From Bradysia coprophila (lineage: Eukaryota > Arthropoda > Insecta > Diptera > Sciaridae), in contig NW_023503329.1 of NCBI RefSeq assembly GCF_014529535.1, positions 2,264,130 to 2,328,129 of the forward strand: a stretch of 64,000 bases of DNA, read 5' to 3'. This document shows positions 22,374-37,300 of the stretch, piece after piece. Under the pieces are notes generated by a model that ran no database searches, was not told the DNA's origin, and worked only from the letters and a program-made list of their open reading frames with translations. Numbering within the stretch: the stretch's first letter is position 1; the number at the start of each line of letters is the position of its first letter. The translations under genes were made by a program, and so were the position numbers.

Positions 22374-25300
22374 ATGGAGTCGAATATACGCGCTTTCGAT
22401 ATGGATGATGAGTTTGCCCTCTGCTGGAACAATTTTCAGGACAACCTAAGCAGTGGCTTCCAGACTTTATTCGATCGAGGCGATCTTGTTGATGTTACAT
22501 TGGCCGTAGATGGGAAACTATTGCAGGCTCACAAAATCGTTCTGGCTATTTGCAGTCCATATTTTCAGGAAATGTTCATCACCAATCCATGCAAACACCC
22601 AATCAGTGAGTACACATTTTTTTTTGAATTTTTTTATTTTGGAATAGATTGAGCACAACAACGTCTCGGGGGGTATCGAATTTTTTTGGGTGATAGTTTC
22701 TGTCGTGATTCTCTTTACCTCATTTATTGAGTGGCGCTAAACAATAATTTCTCATCTATTCGCTTCTTCTGTAAAAAAAAATTCCAACCAATGTCACCAA
22801 AAAGGTAAACACTCGCATCTATCCGATAGATATGGAGCGGTTTTATTTGTGTAAACTGAAAACAAATTGTCCGAAGAACAACGATATTGGGGGTACACAT
22901 TTTCGAATTTTTATTCTGATAATTTTCTATTTGTTTTGTGTCGAAACACTGATGTGTCTGTGTCCTCGACGATAGTATATTATGATGGTGTCGCTCTGTA
23001 AAATGTAAATATTATATATCCAGTATAGGTTCTGTGTACACCAGGGGTGTAACTTAGAACAATTTTTATTGTCGCGCCTTAGAACATTTTTGATTTTTGC
23101 GCCAGCCCTGTTGAATGCCCTGTGTACACACCATAAGACATAAGATTTTTGTTGTTCCACAAAGATTTGAGTGTTAATAATACAGAAAACCAATGAACTA
23201 TAAAGTTTTTTCTGTTTCCCGATATGCACATGAATATAAAGCCTATTTATTTGTGACATGATGAACTCCGCCAGTCAGATAAAGAAATTTTTTCATCTAT
23301 AGAGAACGTTGGAATATCTTTATTTCTTTTTCGAATGCCGCCGCACTAGCGATAATATGATGACTTAAGCGAAGAAGTTGTATATGTGCGTGCGTAATAC
23401 TGGGGCAATATGTTGCGAAAAAGAAAACGTTTTTCATAATCCTACTGCAAAACGGGTTTCATTTTACCTTTTGCCGCAACAAAGAGGTGCATTTGGCTTC
23501 AATGCCTGGAAAAGGACATGAACGGTTTTCTTTGTATATCTTCAAATATTGGTGACGTAGACGTGAAAGATGTTCTCAATTTTGAAGAGAATCAGCAATA
23601 CCCTCTCTAGCAAACAAACTTTGTTTTGACGCTGTCAAAATACCAACTTATTCCTTGGTTCGAAGAATCATACACTGTTGACCAATTTCTAATTTTACAT
23701 GTTACAATTTTACCACCTTAATAAATTTAGTTAGGTTGCTAGAGAGGGTGTTGTTCTCAGTAAACACTACCTCGATAAAATGTGGGCTTCATTTCACTCA
23801 CAATTTACTAACGTGACTCGTCTGCAAAACTTACATATACTAAAGATGGCGATAAAGTGGGCTGTCTCATTGTCTGTAATAAAATAGTGTTCCCCGGTAA
23901 ACTGTGCATGTAAATTTCGTTCGAAAAGAAAATCCTGTTATTAGCTGTTAATCAACTAAAACTCATGTTGGTACATCTTTATTGTTCTAATGTTTTGCTG
24001 TGTCAGCGATATGCAACTGCGATCTGAGATGAGGAAAGCTCCTGGCGGCAAATCTCAGCAAAAGAACGGATTAGAACGAATGACACTGATTATTGAAATT
24101 ACAGTCGGAGAAATATAGATTTCAGGATTTTAAGAGACATCATCGTTTTCATCATTTTTCCGTATTCTCTCATTGCACATGTTATTTCAAATGGCAATTG
24201 AGAGAATTAGAGAAACGCTGATATCTCCAAAAATCCCGAAATCTATATTTCTCCGACTGTACGTTCCATGTAGATCTTTGGTCCATCAATTACTTTGTGT
24301 TTAATATTTCTAAAAGTTGCCTTAAGCTCGGGCTGCCGGCTCCGTGAACCCAATATATGACCGGTTTTATATTTAAATTCTAGTCAAATGTGGCATTAAA
24401 CTGGCTACTTTTCGGATCACCGCTAAGACTGATGTTTTGTCTGTAGTACTACGCATGTTTAGCACAATATTACGAAACACCTTGATAAACACCTTTAAGA
24501 TGTGCAATGAACACTACAATGTCTGCGAAAAATTGAATATTTGCACAGATGTTAGTAAAATTGAAGGCACATTCTAAAATGAAAATCTGTTTTGTGTTTT
24601 ATAAAAATTTTGAAACCATTTCCTGGTGTATTTGGTACACATAAATGGGAACTGAAAAAGGTGTGTTTGATTGGATGGGTAAGGAAGGGACCATTAAATA
24701 AGAATTTGCACGTCTTAGCGGATGGAAGAAGAACACTTCATATTGTAGGAGTAGTGAGAACAGGTTTTTCTAAAAAAATCTGGTGATTTCGCTTTTGGTA
24801 ACTATTTCCCTGTCGTCTCCTTTCGTGTCGAGTCGACTAAGTCGAATTTTTTTTTTCAACGCAAAAACGGACATTTTGACTATATTGAATCGGCGCAGAC
24901 ACTGCGGTATTGAAGCATGTTAAATTTGCATTCAAATCGTCTGCCGGCTGATCTTTTTCGCACACACATAATTCAGTCCCATTTTTCATTTTTTTTAATT
25001 ACATCACAGAATAATTTCTTCCATTAATGAATAATAAACTTACCGTCAAATGATTCATTCAAAATGATTCCGAATGATAGGCGGTATGTGTACACAATCG
25101 TACACAGCGTAAAATTTTATTCAGTTTTTCTCGGTGAATGCGAAAAAATTGTATAAAAATATGAAATAAAACTGCGGTCATGCGTACAGAAAACAATTAA
25201 CGTGTTACAAAAAAAAAATGCATTTAATAACATCAACTGACCTATCACAACGTTCTATCGTCTCTGCGCGACTTGGGATCAATTAAACTCATCTCAATTC

Positions 25301-28300
25301 AATGCCTTTAAAGACATGAATAAAATCACCAGTCGCCGTTTGAATTCTATTGTTTTCATTAACTGAAACGATTTATACCAATCCGAATCACCTATTATTC
25401 AAAGGTTTTTAAAACCGATCTAGTAAAACGGCCGATGCTCACCTGATATACAGAGCTCCGCTGTATCGTATCAACCTTCAATATTTCAGACTGATTTGAA
25501 TAGATGTCACGGTATACACTGACGATAACGAGGGATTCTACAATGAAATTATTTTTCTCGTATTTTATTGGCTAGTTGACTAATTGTTTCTCTATGTCCT
25601 TTAAAATCTTAATGGAAATAGTGTTTGGACCATCTGTCGTTTGGTTATAGATGTAGTTTTACGTTACACAGGCATTCCGGCATCACTCAGATTCTGGATT
25701 GTAAATCAATTTTTCTTATACTTCACTAGAAAGATCCGAGTGCAGAGTGCTAAAAAGCACACTTTATCATTCCATAAAATTCACCTACTTCGTTCCTTGC
25801 GTTCCTTGCGACCTATGAAAAAACTCACAAGTTGTTTTTCCTTGTATCACTACATGTGACTTCATGTCCACTCCTTCTAAAAGAGGACCATTATTTTTGT
25901 TGCTGTTTAACGGTAAGCATTCAATAATAAGCTAGAGTAAAGGGAGCTTGCCTGTCATTCACGAGAAGGGCTTTCAATGTTTGTTATTCTATTCACATCC
26001 TGCCGAAGAGTCGACATATAAGCGTCTGCCAATCGATTTAAATGCTAAGCATAAAAATGGACAACATTTTGCATTTTAAAATCAACTGCAGACTTGAGTG
26101 AATAAGTTCTAAATGGTTTCAATTTCCTATTTGATTTGAAGAGTGTACTTTGCAAAGCTTCGTCTGCATTTTGTTGAATATCATTCAAAGCTAGTTCTCG
26201 TTCGTTGACACTAGTCAATTGTATTCCAAAGAATCATCGAATATGAAAATTCTTGAATTTTATAGTTAATAGAGACTGATAACAATTCGGAATTAGCTTA
26301 AATCCGTCAACAGCGAAAATTGCATTCATGAATTCTGTAAATTATACTAAACAAAAACTAGTGGAAAATCTAAATCGAATGTATTAATCGCATTTATCAT
26401 TGATTACATTTTATTTTCAAAATAAAATATAGGTCGTCGAGAATCGTCTAATAAAAATATAATATTTAAATAAAAAAAACGAAGAAACACAACACAAATA
26501 TAAGAATATTTTTTTATCACTCGGTCTTCTCTCTCTGTGTAATTCATTTTAAAAGCGAAGAACATTTTACAACAAAACTTTTCGTATTGAAATTTTTAGT
26601 CGGATCATTAAAGTATATCAGTCGCCTTATAAATGATATTAAATTCTTCAAAGCTATCTCATTTCGACGTCACACAAATTGTGAACTTTTGACACGAATT
26701 ATATTGATTACAGAAAATATTGCTTAAAAGTGGCCTTACTGAATTTGGAAAAAAAATAAAAATTTAAGTTTTTTTTTCTCTCATTCTCGGCTCTCATATC
26801 AAAATAAGATTTAACTGTGTCTAGAGAAAACATAAAATTTATTGATAATAATTTTGAAATTAAATGCCGATTTCGTAAGCGAAAATTCAGAGCACACAAG
26901 TACCGAGACAAATATGGGAATATTTTTGTGATAAATACAATTACTGCACCAATTAAACAACGTAAAAGCTCTGGAAACTCTGTACCATTTGTTCGAAATC
27001 GAGGAATAATCTGTTGAATGAAGACGACACCTTAACATTCAATTATACTGTTTGGCACACGTCAAATCACATTTTCGTATCCACAATGTTCTTCTTGGTT
27101 TTCTTATATTTCGGCTAATTTAGCTTACGAAATTAGAGAATCGAAGAGGAAGAGCAGTGGCAGCCTAGATACGAAAGTGGGAGTTTTTACATGGACAAAG
27201 CAGGTTAAAAAAAAACATCCAACAGTTCAAGATGCATTTGTTTCAACGCAGACCGAATAACTCTGCACCATCTCGCTTCTGTGTTTCTGGTGAAAAGGTT
27301 GACGGAATCCTCGATTGTAAACTTTATAATTTTAAATGAATTGAATGGAAATTCAAAAAACTGGGCCAATGTTTCCTCCATAAATAGGTTGAGCTTCAGA
27401 TTGAGCGATAGTTTTTAAAGCGTAATTTTGTGTCCGATTTCCATGGTCCATTTTCAATTTTAGGGGTCAATGGTCAAGTGCATAACATTCAAAAATCATG
27501 AGTTATCTGCGGGCTGTGAAGTCAATTAACAGAGTCCATTTTCTTCCATTCAACTTGATCAGATTCCTTATCCACTCAATGTGGCTTTTGGTAGGTTATT
27601 TTGATGAACTTTTTAAGTCGGCGCTCCTTTCATGCGTACATGTATTTCCAGAGAAATGATAAGTTGGTACGGCTGAGGCGAAAAAATTGCCACCTCTCTT
27701 GAGAGAATTTTTAACCTCAGATTCCTTCTATCTCGCCACACACGTACCAACTTATCATTTCTCGGTATATTTCATATACCTACAATACAGCATGCCACTC
27801 CTTTGAACCACCATATCCACTATCTAATTTAGTTAAACTTGTGCGAGTTTTGGTATCCAAACAGACGTTTCATAAATTATTTCCTATACTTCTCCTATAC
27901 CCATTGTCTTCGTTTTTTTTAACTTATGTCATCCCATCCCAGTTTGACGATACTAATGAAGCACCCACTTTTCTATCTTATTTTGATCAATGTCTGCTTG
28001 TGCCACTTAATGCTTATTCTGTTGCTCAGATTAACAGTCATAATTCCGCTGGTATTGAATGACGAAATAACTTGAATAGACCGTGTTCATATGACGTAAT
28101 TTATTTTTTACCAAATGAACACATAGAAAAAACGCTCGGAACGTGTATAAATAGTTGAAAAAGTATTAGTTAGTATTTTAATTTTAAGTATGAAAGATTC
28201 AGAAAAATTTTGAAAATTTAAGCGCTTAAAAAGAAAGACCACATTCTGAATTACCAGAGTTAAAACGAAAAGCCAAAATGGCGCCGAATGGAATATTTTG

Positions 28301-31300
28301 ATCGTTGACAGTTTGGTGATGTTGATAGTTTAAAATGGTGAACACATGAAAATTTTCGGAAAAAACAGTTTAATATGAGCGATAGCGGACGTAAAAGATA
28401 AAACTTTTTATCCAGAAGAAAGTGGTCAAAAATGAAGTTCGAAATGTTTATGAACGAACGACATATGTATAACATTTGTTCAGTGAAATTATAAAAAATC
28501 GAAACGAAACTTGTGCCGGTGTATGTGTGTAGTTGATGTTTGTTTCTATAATTAATTATTGAGTGATATGTTTATATTTTACGTCTAAAGTGACCACAAC
28601 AGTTCAATTAATCATTTAATATACATCTGCACCGATTAAAATGCTGCGAAATAATAGAAAATTGACGTCAAAGTGAGTCTCCAAAATTTGCTTCAAAACG
28701 AACATGACTGCCAAAAATAATAACAAACAAAATATCCCTATCAGCTGTGGAATAATATCCTATTTTACATTTTTTAGAGTTTCTGCTATGAAACAAATTG
28801 ACCATCGGGATGGCACCGGGATGGCAATGTATTTCTTAAATAATTTAATAAAAATAAATATAAACATTTGTTCTTGTGGTAATCATGCTAAATTTGATTT
28901 TTATGGACGTTCGAAACTTTTTTGTCAAAATAGCACTCGGTCTATTGAGTAAAATATGAAAAATTACAGGAACCGAGACAGTAACCATTCCATTTTCATG
29001 GCATTCCTATTTGCTAAAAAATTACGAAATCTTCGTGGCCTATCATACATTTAATAATTCGGTTGTTGAAATCATGCAGAAGACAACCAAAAAGCATGCA
29101 TTAAATAGCAAGAAATTCAATGAAGAAAAAAAAGCACTTGAAAAGAAATAGGGAAAAAAAATTATTGAAAAACTAGATATCATTCTAATACACAAAAAAT
29201 AAAGCGATTGATAACATTTTATCAAATACTAAGTATCGAAATAATAATGTAACTAGTGTCGCTTTAGCTTGGCATCATAAATAAATTTTTGTTTAACCAC
29301 TTCATTTATTATCGAGGTATCGAATTTTTATCGTAACTAAACGATCTGTAATAATTGTGTAGAATGAGTCGAAAGATTGTCTTAGAAACACAACTTTTTT
29401 TTATCTGTTATCAGATTTTGGTTAAAAATAATAGGGCAGCTAAATAAGTTAAATGATTTTGAGACAGCGAGAGTAAAAAAAAATTGGGTCGGTGTTCATA
29501 TTCAATTGCATATCAGATTACCGGTATCTATATTGCCAGATTTTCAGACGCTTTAACATTTTAAGGGCCATTCATGAATGACATCATGTTACAGTTGAAA
29601 AATAATTTTTGTATGCAAAACGAGGGGAACAGCTGGTTTCACTTCATTGTTAATGTTATCTGCATTTATTGGTTAGCATAGCCGTCACACCCACACGCAT
29701 GTAAAGAGTACGGTTCGATAAACACATATCAAACAAAAATTATGATTTCGACCTGCTGAAGCGAAAAATAAAAAAACAAAATGTTGCTAGATAGTTGCAT
29801 TGTAGTATGAATAAGCATGTACTTTATATGAATAGGTCCAAAAATATGTAACTCCGTTCATTGCCAAAAACTTTCTGGTCTATGGACTGTTAATTTATAG
29901 CATTTCAACGTCTTTCCTCCTGCGTCCTATGTTTTCCTATAATGTAGAAACGGGAAATGTCACAGTAGTGAATTCTAAGAAAAATGAAATTTCATTTATT
30001 TAGCTTCGTAATAGGAAACCTCGGTTGGCCTGCAGAGGTATCACAATTGATTTTCATTCTTTGTACTATATTTTCAGGTGATAAAACTTCACTCCGGTAA
30101 ATATCCGTGAAATGTCACAGCTGTGAAGTTGGCTAACAAAAAATAGAGCGCTGACATTAGTAATTTTATGACGAAATGTACTAAATAGAATGTCATGGAA
30201 ATCTATTACATTTGAGCTTTAGTTTCCAAACAGCATTTCATAGGCTGACCATGTCGATGGAAGTTTTTTTTTTTGATAAATTCAAACAAAAACATCGGAA
30301 GCGAAACGGAGATAAATCAATGAATTTGATTTTTCTTAAAATTCGCTAACGTGACATGCCCTGTTTCTGCATTTCACCATTTCACCATGCATTTCATTGA
30401 TATAAGATGGAATGTCGCGCTTGGTTGACCGCTAGAATAGTCTGTCAATTACACAAAATCAAAGTAAATTCATCGAATTGAATTGAGACGAGTGGAAACC
30501 ATTTTTAAGAGAGAAGGAAAAATTAATTACATTCAGATAATGGATACGGAGGTCATCACTTTTTTAATTGCGAAGATATCCGTCTAGACGATTGAAAAAA
30601 GAAGAATCATTTCATTACAAATTATTGTTTTCGATGAAGATATTACACAAATGCATTGTAGCATATAAATCAACTAATTTACAATTGGTTGACGATTCTA
30701 ATTTACTTTGTTTGTTGGGCGTATGGTGCTTCACTGAAACGCGCCAAGAGCATCGATTCCTTAAGCTCGGACCGTATACAAACTGTGCAAATTTATTGAA
30801 GTCATGACAATGAACGATAAACTACTGGTCCGATATGATCGTATCATGCCCTCTTTTTTGATTTCGACGAACGAGTAGATCCAAGATCAGTAGTGTCAGG
30901 GATGTATTTAAATATGTTAAATTAAAATCAAAGCTCTCAACGAATCAGAAAGACAATGTGAGTCATTGAAACCACGGAGGCCCCCGTGCGAGTTATACTA
31001 GGCTGTATTTCATATTAACTTCTGGAGTTTTGTGAGACCTCTACGCAGAGCTAACATCTCCAAGGTCGTTTTTTTTAGAGAATAGGTGATTTGGTGTTAT
31101 CTGCCTTAAAAGTCGATCTTCAGGTAATATGTTAGCTCAATTGCCGTTGTTCGTTATTCCTTGTCGACTATAAACGTTTAATCCTTAGACGAACTGAGTA
31201 TAAGTATACCTAGACTGGAAAAAATGATTTGTACGATTTGTCAATAGTTTCTTCGCCAGGTTCTTCACATAATCACAGAACATTTTTGCTGTTGGCTAAC

Positions 31301-34300
31301 AAGTTTTTATTTCTGTTTTTAGTTATACTGAAAGATGTAACGTTTCACGTTATGTCCGAGCTGCTGCAATTTATGTACCAAGGAGTAGTCAATGTTAAGC
31401 ACACCGACCTGGCAGCCTTTATGAAAATAGCCCAAAGTTTGCAAATCAAGGGTCTAGCCGCCATAGCCGCAAAGCTGCCAATTAATTATATGCAAAGCAA
31501 TAACTCAAACAACTCAAACCCTTCCAAAACCAATTCGGGAAATGCAACGGAACCGATTCCAAACGCCAATGTGATAAATACGAAAACCAATGCGACACTG
31601 TTTTCCAACAAAGAGGACGGCGCATCGCCAACGACAAATGCAAACAAACGACATATTGACTTTAACGGCGCCGAATCGTTGACCATGTTCACGCGCAAAA
31701 TTCGACGATCGTTGGATACGACCGAAAATGATATCAGTGCCGATTCGATGGAGAATATGAGTTCGGACGAAATGTTCTTGCCGCCGATACCGCAAATATC
31801 GATGATGGAATCGTCTCGATTCGATATACATAATGTGAAACGGGAAACGGAACCGCTGCTCAGTCCTGGCGGCATTCGGAACATTATACCGCCGGGATTC
31901 AATTTTGAGTACAACAGTAATGTGTACAGCAAGAACGTCGAATATCCAAATGATTTGCATATGAGTAATGATTATCCAAAGACCGGTGCCGGAAACCACA
32001 TGGACATACCAGCAGGTATTTAGACAATTTTCTTTTCGCTCGTTTTTCTCTTTAAATTTTTGATTTTTTTTCTCTTTTGTTTACATTTGATTTAATTTAC
32101 ATTTTGCACTAAACACACCATCTACTAATAATAACCCACTTTACTAACACAGTTCGGGTGGTTCAAATTTGTATATAAACAAAGTGACAAACGTGCTTGT
32201 TACTTGACTCCAACTAGCTTATTCGGATAGGTGTGATTACGAAACACTTGGGGTAATAATGCTTTCGACTTGGACTAGAATGAAATCTTCGACGGCAGTG
32301 TAGATATAGAATGATTGGTTGTGTAGCCTGAACGCTTTCTGAAATTCAGGTTGTAAGTCCATTGTTGCCAGATTTCCATATCAACACATTTTCTTCAATT
32401 TGAGACCAGTGCTGGCTGTAGCCGCTGACTTAAGTGTTAAGTTTGAAGGCACTATTGAAAAAGTGCTTCCATTTGGCAATAAAAAATGTTTTTCACGACT
32501 TCTGTAACCCTACTTATTAAAAGCCACACCTTGTACTTACACCCTCGTTCAGGTTGGGACTATTAAAATTGAATTAGGTTAGAGCATCCAGAAAAGTTTT
32601 TTTTTAATCGACGCAAAGTATGATTCTGCGGTATGCCTCCAAAATGAACCGATTTTTTTTTTAAATAAATTAGTCTTACCTTCGAAACGTACAGCCTTCC
32701 ATAAAAAGAAATTGCAAAATGGCGGACACAAATATCTTCGATTTAAGACTGTTTCAACACATTCTACTGATCGAGAATGTGGCCATACTTTTCGTTCTAG
32801 CTACCTAGTAGCTCAAACGAATGTATTTTTATCTCAGCAACAAACATGTACTATTGAGCCGAATAGGGACTTATGGGTTTCAAATTTATCGACACTGAAA
32901 TGTGTGCAGTTGAAGTTTTCAACCGAAGACTTACACTGTTCTTACTGAAATTTCTCGAGGTACACAATACGTACATGGTCGTGTAGGGTGTCATTTGACA
33001 GGTAATTAAATGTGCTTTTGGGCCAAATAGTGTCTTATGAAGTTTGGATGCATCTACGATGAAATAGAAGTTGAAATGTTTAGGTGTACATATTTCATCA
33101 TAGATGCATCCAAACTTCATAAGACCCTATTTGGCCCAAAAGCACATAAAATTACCTTTCAAATGATACCCCACACGACCATGTACATTTTGTGTACCTC
33201 GAGAAATTTCAGTAAGAACAATGTAATAAACAATAAGACTCTATTCGGCTCAATAGTACATGTGATTACCTTTCTAATGACACCCCGCACGACCCTGTAC
33301 TGCTCGCGTAACTGGAGAAATTTTTGTAAGAAAAGTGCAAGTTTTCGGTTTTTGATCACCTTTCACCAGCCACACAAACTTCGAAGAATTTTTTTGAAAG
33401 TGGTTTTGGGTTCTTGGGTCCAATACCTTTCTAGGCACATATAAAAAAGTCCACTGGAAAATGCGTCCGATTTCGGTAGGCTGTTTTTCAAAAGAATCCC
33501 TCGCAAAGGTTGAAATAGTCAATATGTTTGTAGTCAGTAGTCTTCTCAATTTTTTAGACGAATTTTTTAGACATGCAATGTTGTAGTAATACACATAAGT
33601 TACACATAAGTCCTTACAATGTTAGACTGAAATAGAAAGCACTGCCCACATGTATAAATATTGAACCACCCTCTACTAATGACACCAAAACTAATTAAAA
33701 TGTGCCATCAATGCGATGGCATTTTCATTTTGCAATTTATGATGATGTCATTAACCATTCACAAACAAATCCATCCAGTTTTTTACTACTTTTTAATGCT
33801 TCAATCTTATTATCTTTTATTTATTTTTTGTATATTTATAATTCCTCTTGTGTTTTATATCTCACTCTTGTTTTATTATTTTTCTCTTATTTTTTTTTGT
33901 ATAAAATCACCAGCTAATTTTTGTTATTTAATTTTTAATCGATGCGCTTTTAATTCACAAAAAAAAATGAAACGGAGAAGAGCGAAGAAATGTTTACTGT
34001 TTACTACCAACCGATTGAAATCGCTACGGAAAAAAAACTTTGCATCTTGACGACGTAAATGATAGAGTTTTACAAACAAGAAAAAATTCATTTCGACAGA
34101 ATTGAATATTGATAATAACTAAGCCACTTCAACAGAACATGAGATCAGATATCAAGAGATCTCTTTTTGTTCACGATCGATTCAGCATTTTCCTGCTGTA
34201 ATCATTTTGGAGACATTCCACCTCTTTCACGATTACAGGAGTTCTCTAAGAAATTCTTATTTTTCAATTGCAATTTTTATTGCATAGCCAGTGTTACACA

Positions 34301-37300
34301 AAATGCATCCGCGACCTTATCAGGGACCCGAAAATCACGTGGGCTCTGGGCCCATGTGTACAATGTTTAAAAAAATCACAGTCCCATTCCAAACCATAGT
34401 CTTTGACAGTGCTGGACTGGCTCAAAAAAGCCCTTCGGGCGTTGTATGGACAAATTTTTCAAAAAGCCCTTCGTTGTCATTTATCCATACAAAAATCAAA
34501 AGGCCCTTCGGGAATCGCCCGAACGCCCATATGGCCAGTCCGCCACTGGCTCTTTGGTAAAAAAACCTTCAATAGGACCTTTTTTTAATTCCGCATTTTC
34601 GCTAATATCTTTACAAAAATCTTTTTTGAAAAATGCAAGACAACAATAACGACCACGAAAGTGTTGGCTTTGAATAAAGAAAGATTTGGTTGGAACAGTT
34701 TCGCCAGTTCTGACACAACTCAGCCGTTTATGCTAATTTCACATACTGTTGATTTTTCTCAGAAATGATCTTCTCAACCTTTCTTCCTGGAGGGTCAACC
34801 ATTTGTAGTGGTTACTACCGTCCTACAATAAAAAAAAATTGTAAAAAGATATCAGCGAAAATACAAGACGAAATGCCCAAATACAGACTATAATTTCCGC
34901 GCGCCCGAATATAGACCTTATTTCCACTAAGTATCCATATGGCTCTAAATACAAATTCGTTTTCGATGATTCGAAACTAATCTTAGAAATCAAGCAACAA
35001 ATTTTTGCATATTACAAGTAGTGGAAACGGTGCTTTGTTGTTTGTATTTTCCAAGAATGTTAAGAAAATGCGGAAAATGGCACACAAACTAAAAAAATAT
35101 ATTTTTCAAAGATTTGTTGTGAGCCGTAAGTTATGCTTCTCAGTTAACTGCACTGGCTAATTTTTTTTTGTTCTAACTGCCTCCATCTATGTTACTTTGT
35201 GAATAAAATAAGGATCCTGGTTTTGAGTGAATAAATCTGAGAAACTGAGGTCATGTGTTCAATAAGGTTTCACTTTCTGAAGCACAAAGCTGTCGTTTCG
35301 GCGATACAGATTATACAATTGGGTTATGGTGGTGGTGGTTGTTGTTGTATAAACGAGTAACTAATAATGCAATTTGAATTTGACATGCAATTCGCACTCT
35401 TTTTTCCGCAATTTGCTTTGTTTTCCTTTTCTTCTCGTTAGATTGCACTTAGATATTTTCTCGAAACAATTATGTTAAATGTAAAAAAGAAAAATCTAAA
35501 TTAAAATCCACAAAAAAATTGTCCAATGGCGTCCAATTCAAATGTTATTTATTGGATCGTTATTCGATCTATAGGTGGCAACATTACAATGCTCTCGTCC
35601 ACGTCACTACTTCATGGCAATTGCATATTCAATCGGAATAATACCGTTGCAACACAACAAGGTATGAAAACCTATTGGCTTTGCAAGTCCTACCGCATAA
35701 CAATGTGCCGAGCGCGATGCATAACGCACCAGGGACGCGTTATCTCAGCGACAGGTGTACACAATCATCAGCCACATATGAAAGGACAGCCGCCCTCGGG
35801 ACCCAGTGAATTTTCCAGTCCCAATCAACCCACTACTTCGTCAGGTCTGAATACGGCACTAAGATTAGGAACACCAGTCAACCAATCACCTCAGCATAAT
35901 GTTTTGTCGCAGAACACGTCTATACCACAACTTCATCAGGCACAACTGCATGCGCATCATCAGAACCAACATCAGCAACAGCAACAACACCAGCAACCAC
36001 AACAGCAGCAACAACATCATCATCAATCTACTCTACTTCACTCGCCGCCACAACTGAACCAACCTCAACATCATCAATCCAGTCATGCGGCCATTCAGAA
36101 CATGATGCACAATGTACTCAGTCAAAACAGTCTAATGCAACTGTCCAACATAGCACCAATACTGAATCCGTTGCAACATCATTCATCTCAACTGCCTCAT
36201 ATTCATCCGCCATCTAGTCTGCAAATAACGCCAATTTTAAACGCCACTCACCAGCACAATATTCAAAGTCCGACCACATCACCGCGACTTAGTCATACAC
36301 AGCAACATTCACCAAATATTCAACAACCGCAACATCCGATGACACCCAACAACAATAACAACACCAATTCAAATATGTCGATTGTCGTGTCCTCGTCGAC
36401 AGCTACACCATCGTCAGCGTCACCAAACGAGGAAGTTTTCGGAAAAATGGAAGCAACTGTTTCGCAAGATAATACGGCTGTCGTATCGCAGTCGAACATA
36501 ATTTCGTCTATAACAATTTCACCGACTCAGCAGACATTTAAAATGGAACACATTTAGGGTGTGTGTGTGTAAAATACTTAATATAAATATATGTGATCTG
36601 ATGGAACAGCAGCAAGCCCATCGTCTTCGTTTTAATTGAAACTGATTTAAAGGAGACAAAAACTGGAAATTCGAAATATGTGAAACGTAATGTTGAAACA
36701 CTTAAGATTCATTTTGTTATGCAGGAAGACAGTTTTTCACATCTCTGTTTTCTTTTGGAAGCCCATTACATTTCCATTTATTCCCAAATATTTTGGAAAT
36801 TTATCAAGACTTATCACCAGCTCTTGAAAATCTTTCTTTTAGGTAGATTGATGGTCAAGAATAATGAGAAATAATTTGTGTGAAGAAGTTCTGCGACTTT
36901 ATATAGGATCATAGGATCATGAAGGTTATACTTCACAAATTACTCTTGTGGAAAAGACGGTACTTGACCGCTAGAGAAAAGAGTGAAGATGTAAATTCGG
37001 TGAAATTTACAGAGTACTTAAAATTGTTGGTTTTAAATTGATATATTGTGGCTACCATTCTAGACACATTAATAATTCCTCTAAAATAAATAAATTCTGA
37101 GGAAAGGGTCTGAATCCACATTTTGGAAGCCCACTCTTAACCTTCTACAGACGTCACGATGCTGACGTTCATAATCTGATACAAAATCTTTTACTTCATT
37201 TGTTTAAATAGACAATTTCGCTTTATAAATCAACATTCGACAGAGCTCATCGCTTAATTTCATTGTCGTATTCAAGAACAGATTACTAGCCTTATCTAAG

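Larger units (their letters stand above)
22606..31322 (+). other. Intron 1 of BTB gene, 8.7 kb
   Basis: Apart from the small elements listed separately it appears non-coding. Short open frames inside it show no domain. An intron this long between two halves of a BTB domain often holds regulatory DNA, but I saw no specific site I could support. Confidence 0.5.
32016..35574 (+). other. Intron between BTB exon 2 and the proximal FLYWCH exon
   Basis: Its donor (32016) is followed at once by an in-frame TAG at 32021-32023, so reading into the intron would stop after three further residues. It contains the large palindrome at 32,844-33,263, a P1-family arm and a small GGCC-rich element. Otherwise AT-rich with no coding exon recognised. 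Confidence 0.5.

Noticed and set aside
24592..24786. 64-codon frame with basic residues in BTB intron 1
   Set aside because: No domain, no splice context, short.
31486..31999. Minus-strand open frames opposite the BTB linker exon
   Set aside because: Shadows of the plus-strand coding exon, which continues the BTB domain in phase.
32851..33594. Open frames on both strands with similar peptides (KTLFG..., ITF..M)
   Set aside because: They mirror each other because the DNA is palindromic and repeated; no known domain.
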